Assembly: GCF_949628215.1 (NCBI RefSeq)
Contig: NC_134276.1
Location: 58,569,733-58,633,732 of the forward strand
Reading direction: 5' to 3'
Length of the DNA: 64,000 bases
DNA from: Phalacrocorax aristotelis
Lineage: Eukaryota; Chordata; Aves; Suliformes; Phalacrocoracidae
This document shows positions 62,315 to 64,000 of this stretch, one piece after another. Each line of letters starts with the position of its first letter. Within the stretch, counting starts at the first letter, position 1. The translations under genes and the position numbers were made by a program. Under the pieces are notes generated by a model. It was not told the origin of the DNA and did no database searches. It saw only the letters and a list, made by a program, of their open reading frames with translations.

Positions 62315-64000
62315 TGGGTAGGAGCTGACGGAGTGGGAAAGAGTAGGATGAGACTGTTCAGCAGGGAAGATTTCCAACTGTAGATCTTAACGTATCTTGT
62401 CGAAATCAAATTTGCTGACTGTGAAGTCCTCTAGGAGCAGATTCAGAGGCAGACTTCATGAACACCAGCAGTAGAGGACTGGTCTGAACGCATGAACATC
62501 ACAACCTGCTTGATGGCTTGTGACCAACACAGTGACACTAGAAAAGCTTTCCAAAAGTGTTAGTGTAATTTTACTTTGAAGTCTTGCTCCCTTTAAGGCA
62601 ATAATAAGTTAACCTTTACAGTATTTGCTGTGTGAGATTTTAATTACAGGAACACAAGTAATTTATTAATCCAAAGATGATGGGATTCTGCAAAGCAAAA
62701 CGGATGACACGTAAGTGTCCTATTGATAGAAAGTAAATGGATGAGGACTCTCAACGCAATGTGAGTTAACACACCTCTCAAATTCTCCACGGAGCCTCAA
62801 GAGTCGTATCTGATGCTGCTCTAAAGGGGTAGGGTTCTGAAAAGACCTGTGTGTTTCTTTAACTGAGCTTTAGTTCAGTGAGTCTCTCTGAGTTTACATT
62901 TTCCTCTGTGTGGCTCTATCGTAAATTTGCTTTGGTGAAGGCAGCCCTCAAAGTGAGTCAGATGCAGTACTGATTTCATATTTAACTTTGTGTTTTAAGA
63001 TGGAGAGAGATAACCAAAACCTCTTCTAGTTCTGCCTAATTTTTCAGAGAAGGATACAGCTGTGAAGATCAAGATTTGCCAGAAGTCTTCATAAGAGTTG
63101 GCACCTCTTTACTAGGCGAACTCAAGCACCGTTTCTTGATGAAGGTGGTATTTGTGGTTATTTCTGGGAACGTGTTTACTTGAACAGGTGGAGACCATGA
63201 AGCATTTACACCGTGTTGTCTGCTCATTCCCCTTTTCAGCAGGGGAATGCTATGTGTGACGTGCATAATAATTTACTCAGATAATACCTAATCTCTGCTT
63301 TTAAAGTGAGAGTTAACCCATCGGGTGGACATCCTTAATCCAGGAAGACAACGTCCAACTGGAGACAAGTTCTATGAGATGACAGCGGGGAGGGGTCTTT
63401 TGTCTCTGATCTAAAGCAAAATGCCCATTTTCCAGGTGATGGTTACAAGAAGTCGGAAGAGTAATAAACATATTGTTTTCTCCCTATTAGGAGAGGGTAG
63501 CTCCAGTTTCAGAGCTCTTTGATTTGTCCAGAAACATATATTTGTAAAAACTTCATGTTTGTCAGTGTGGAGGAAGGATAGTGACAAGGGAAGATTTACT
63601 GCTCATCAAGGTATGCAGCTCTTCACCCTAGGCAAGTCACCTCTGCCGTTGGGTAAGCATCCTGTTCTCATGTTCAGCTTTTTTCTACACGGAAAACAAC
63701 ATGTTTTGTATAGAACAAGAGAGATTCTTCCCCCTTTCTGTCCTTTTTTTTTTTTTAATCTTGTCTTGGCTTTGCACGTAACAGCCACTCTCTGTTCTTG
63801 AATCAATAGTTCACGGCAGAAGCCGCTTATCCCCTGCTCTCAGGAGACATTCTGATTTAGAAATGTACAGAGAGACTATGTATTGCTAAAACTATAAACC
63901 TCGTTTGCTTGTTTATAAATGCAAAGTTTTCCAAGAAATTTTGAAGACCCAATTTTTAAAAAGTTTGTAATACTGCCGCCTCATTAAAATCTTTCACTTG

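Larger units (their letters stand above)
59076..64000. other. Intergenic region downstream of RAP2A
   Basis: No gene was recognised. It contains a T23 run (60135-60157), an alternating purine-pyrimidine tract (62264-62314) and a locally GC-richer patch (about 60960-61420). That patch has a 148-codon open frame on the minus strand, without a recognisable domain or splice context. Open frames elsewhere are short. Confidence 0.55.

Overview
The window is vertebrate nuclear DNA, most likely from a bird. Coding exons are sparse and split by GT/AG introns, UTRs and introns are AT-rich, and one large CpG island is present. The only clearly recognisable interspersed repeats are CR1 LINEs, the dominant avian family, one of them ending in the CR1 3' terminal octamer-like repeat. 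I see no Alu, L1, bacterial operon, CRISPR array or intact virus. The species cannot be named from the sequence.

Layout. (1) 1-208 is the end of an intron and 209-336 is the last coding exon of MBNL2 (muscleblind-like splicing factor 2), followed by a roughly 2.8 kb AT-rich 3' UTR with an AATAAA at 3114-3119. (2) 3136-25530 is intergenic. It holds a (TCTAT)10 plus poly-C microsatellite, a 1.3 kb 5'-truncated and frameshifted CR1 (about 7660-8937), a (GT)15 microsatellite, a much older decayed CR1 (about 16370-17390), a possible minus-strand CR1-like relic near 24.0-24.5 kb and A/C-rich low-complexity tracts. (3) 25530-27500 is a CpG island with the RAP2A promoter, 5' UTR and first exon. (4) 26954-54978 is one 28 kb intron, T/G-rich on the plus strand, with one CR1 tail and several ancient SINE-like relics. 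(5) 54979-55216 is the second and last RAP2A coding exon, followed by a roughly 3.9 kb 3' UTR ending near 59075. (6) 59076-64000 is intergenic with no gene I can support.

The two genes lie head to tail on the plus strand, MBNL2 then RAP2A, matching the order I recall on human 13q32. They are functionally unrelated: MBNL2 is an RNA-binding alternative-splicing regulator and RAP2A is a Ras-family membrane GTPase acting on TNIK/MAP4K4-type kinases, actin and junction signalling. The joined RAP2A reading frame is 552 nt (183 residues plus stop), with every G-domain motif and a CNIQ prenylation box intact.

No new biological system is evident. The most useful secondary signals are a YGCY cluster and stem-loop just before the MBNL2 last exon, two RFX X-box-like palindromes and two CACGTG E-boxes in the RAP2A island, a GGC repeat and a tiny uORF just upstream of the RAP2A start, a (GT)6 plus T tract at the RAP2A acceptor, a strand-composition change across the island that could reflect divergent transcription, and a 51 bp perfectly alternating purine-pyrimidine tract near the right end.
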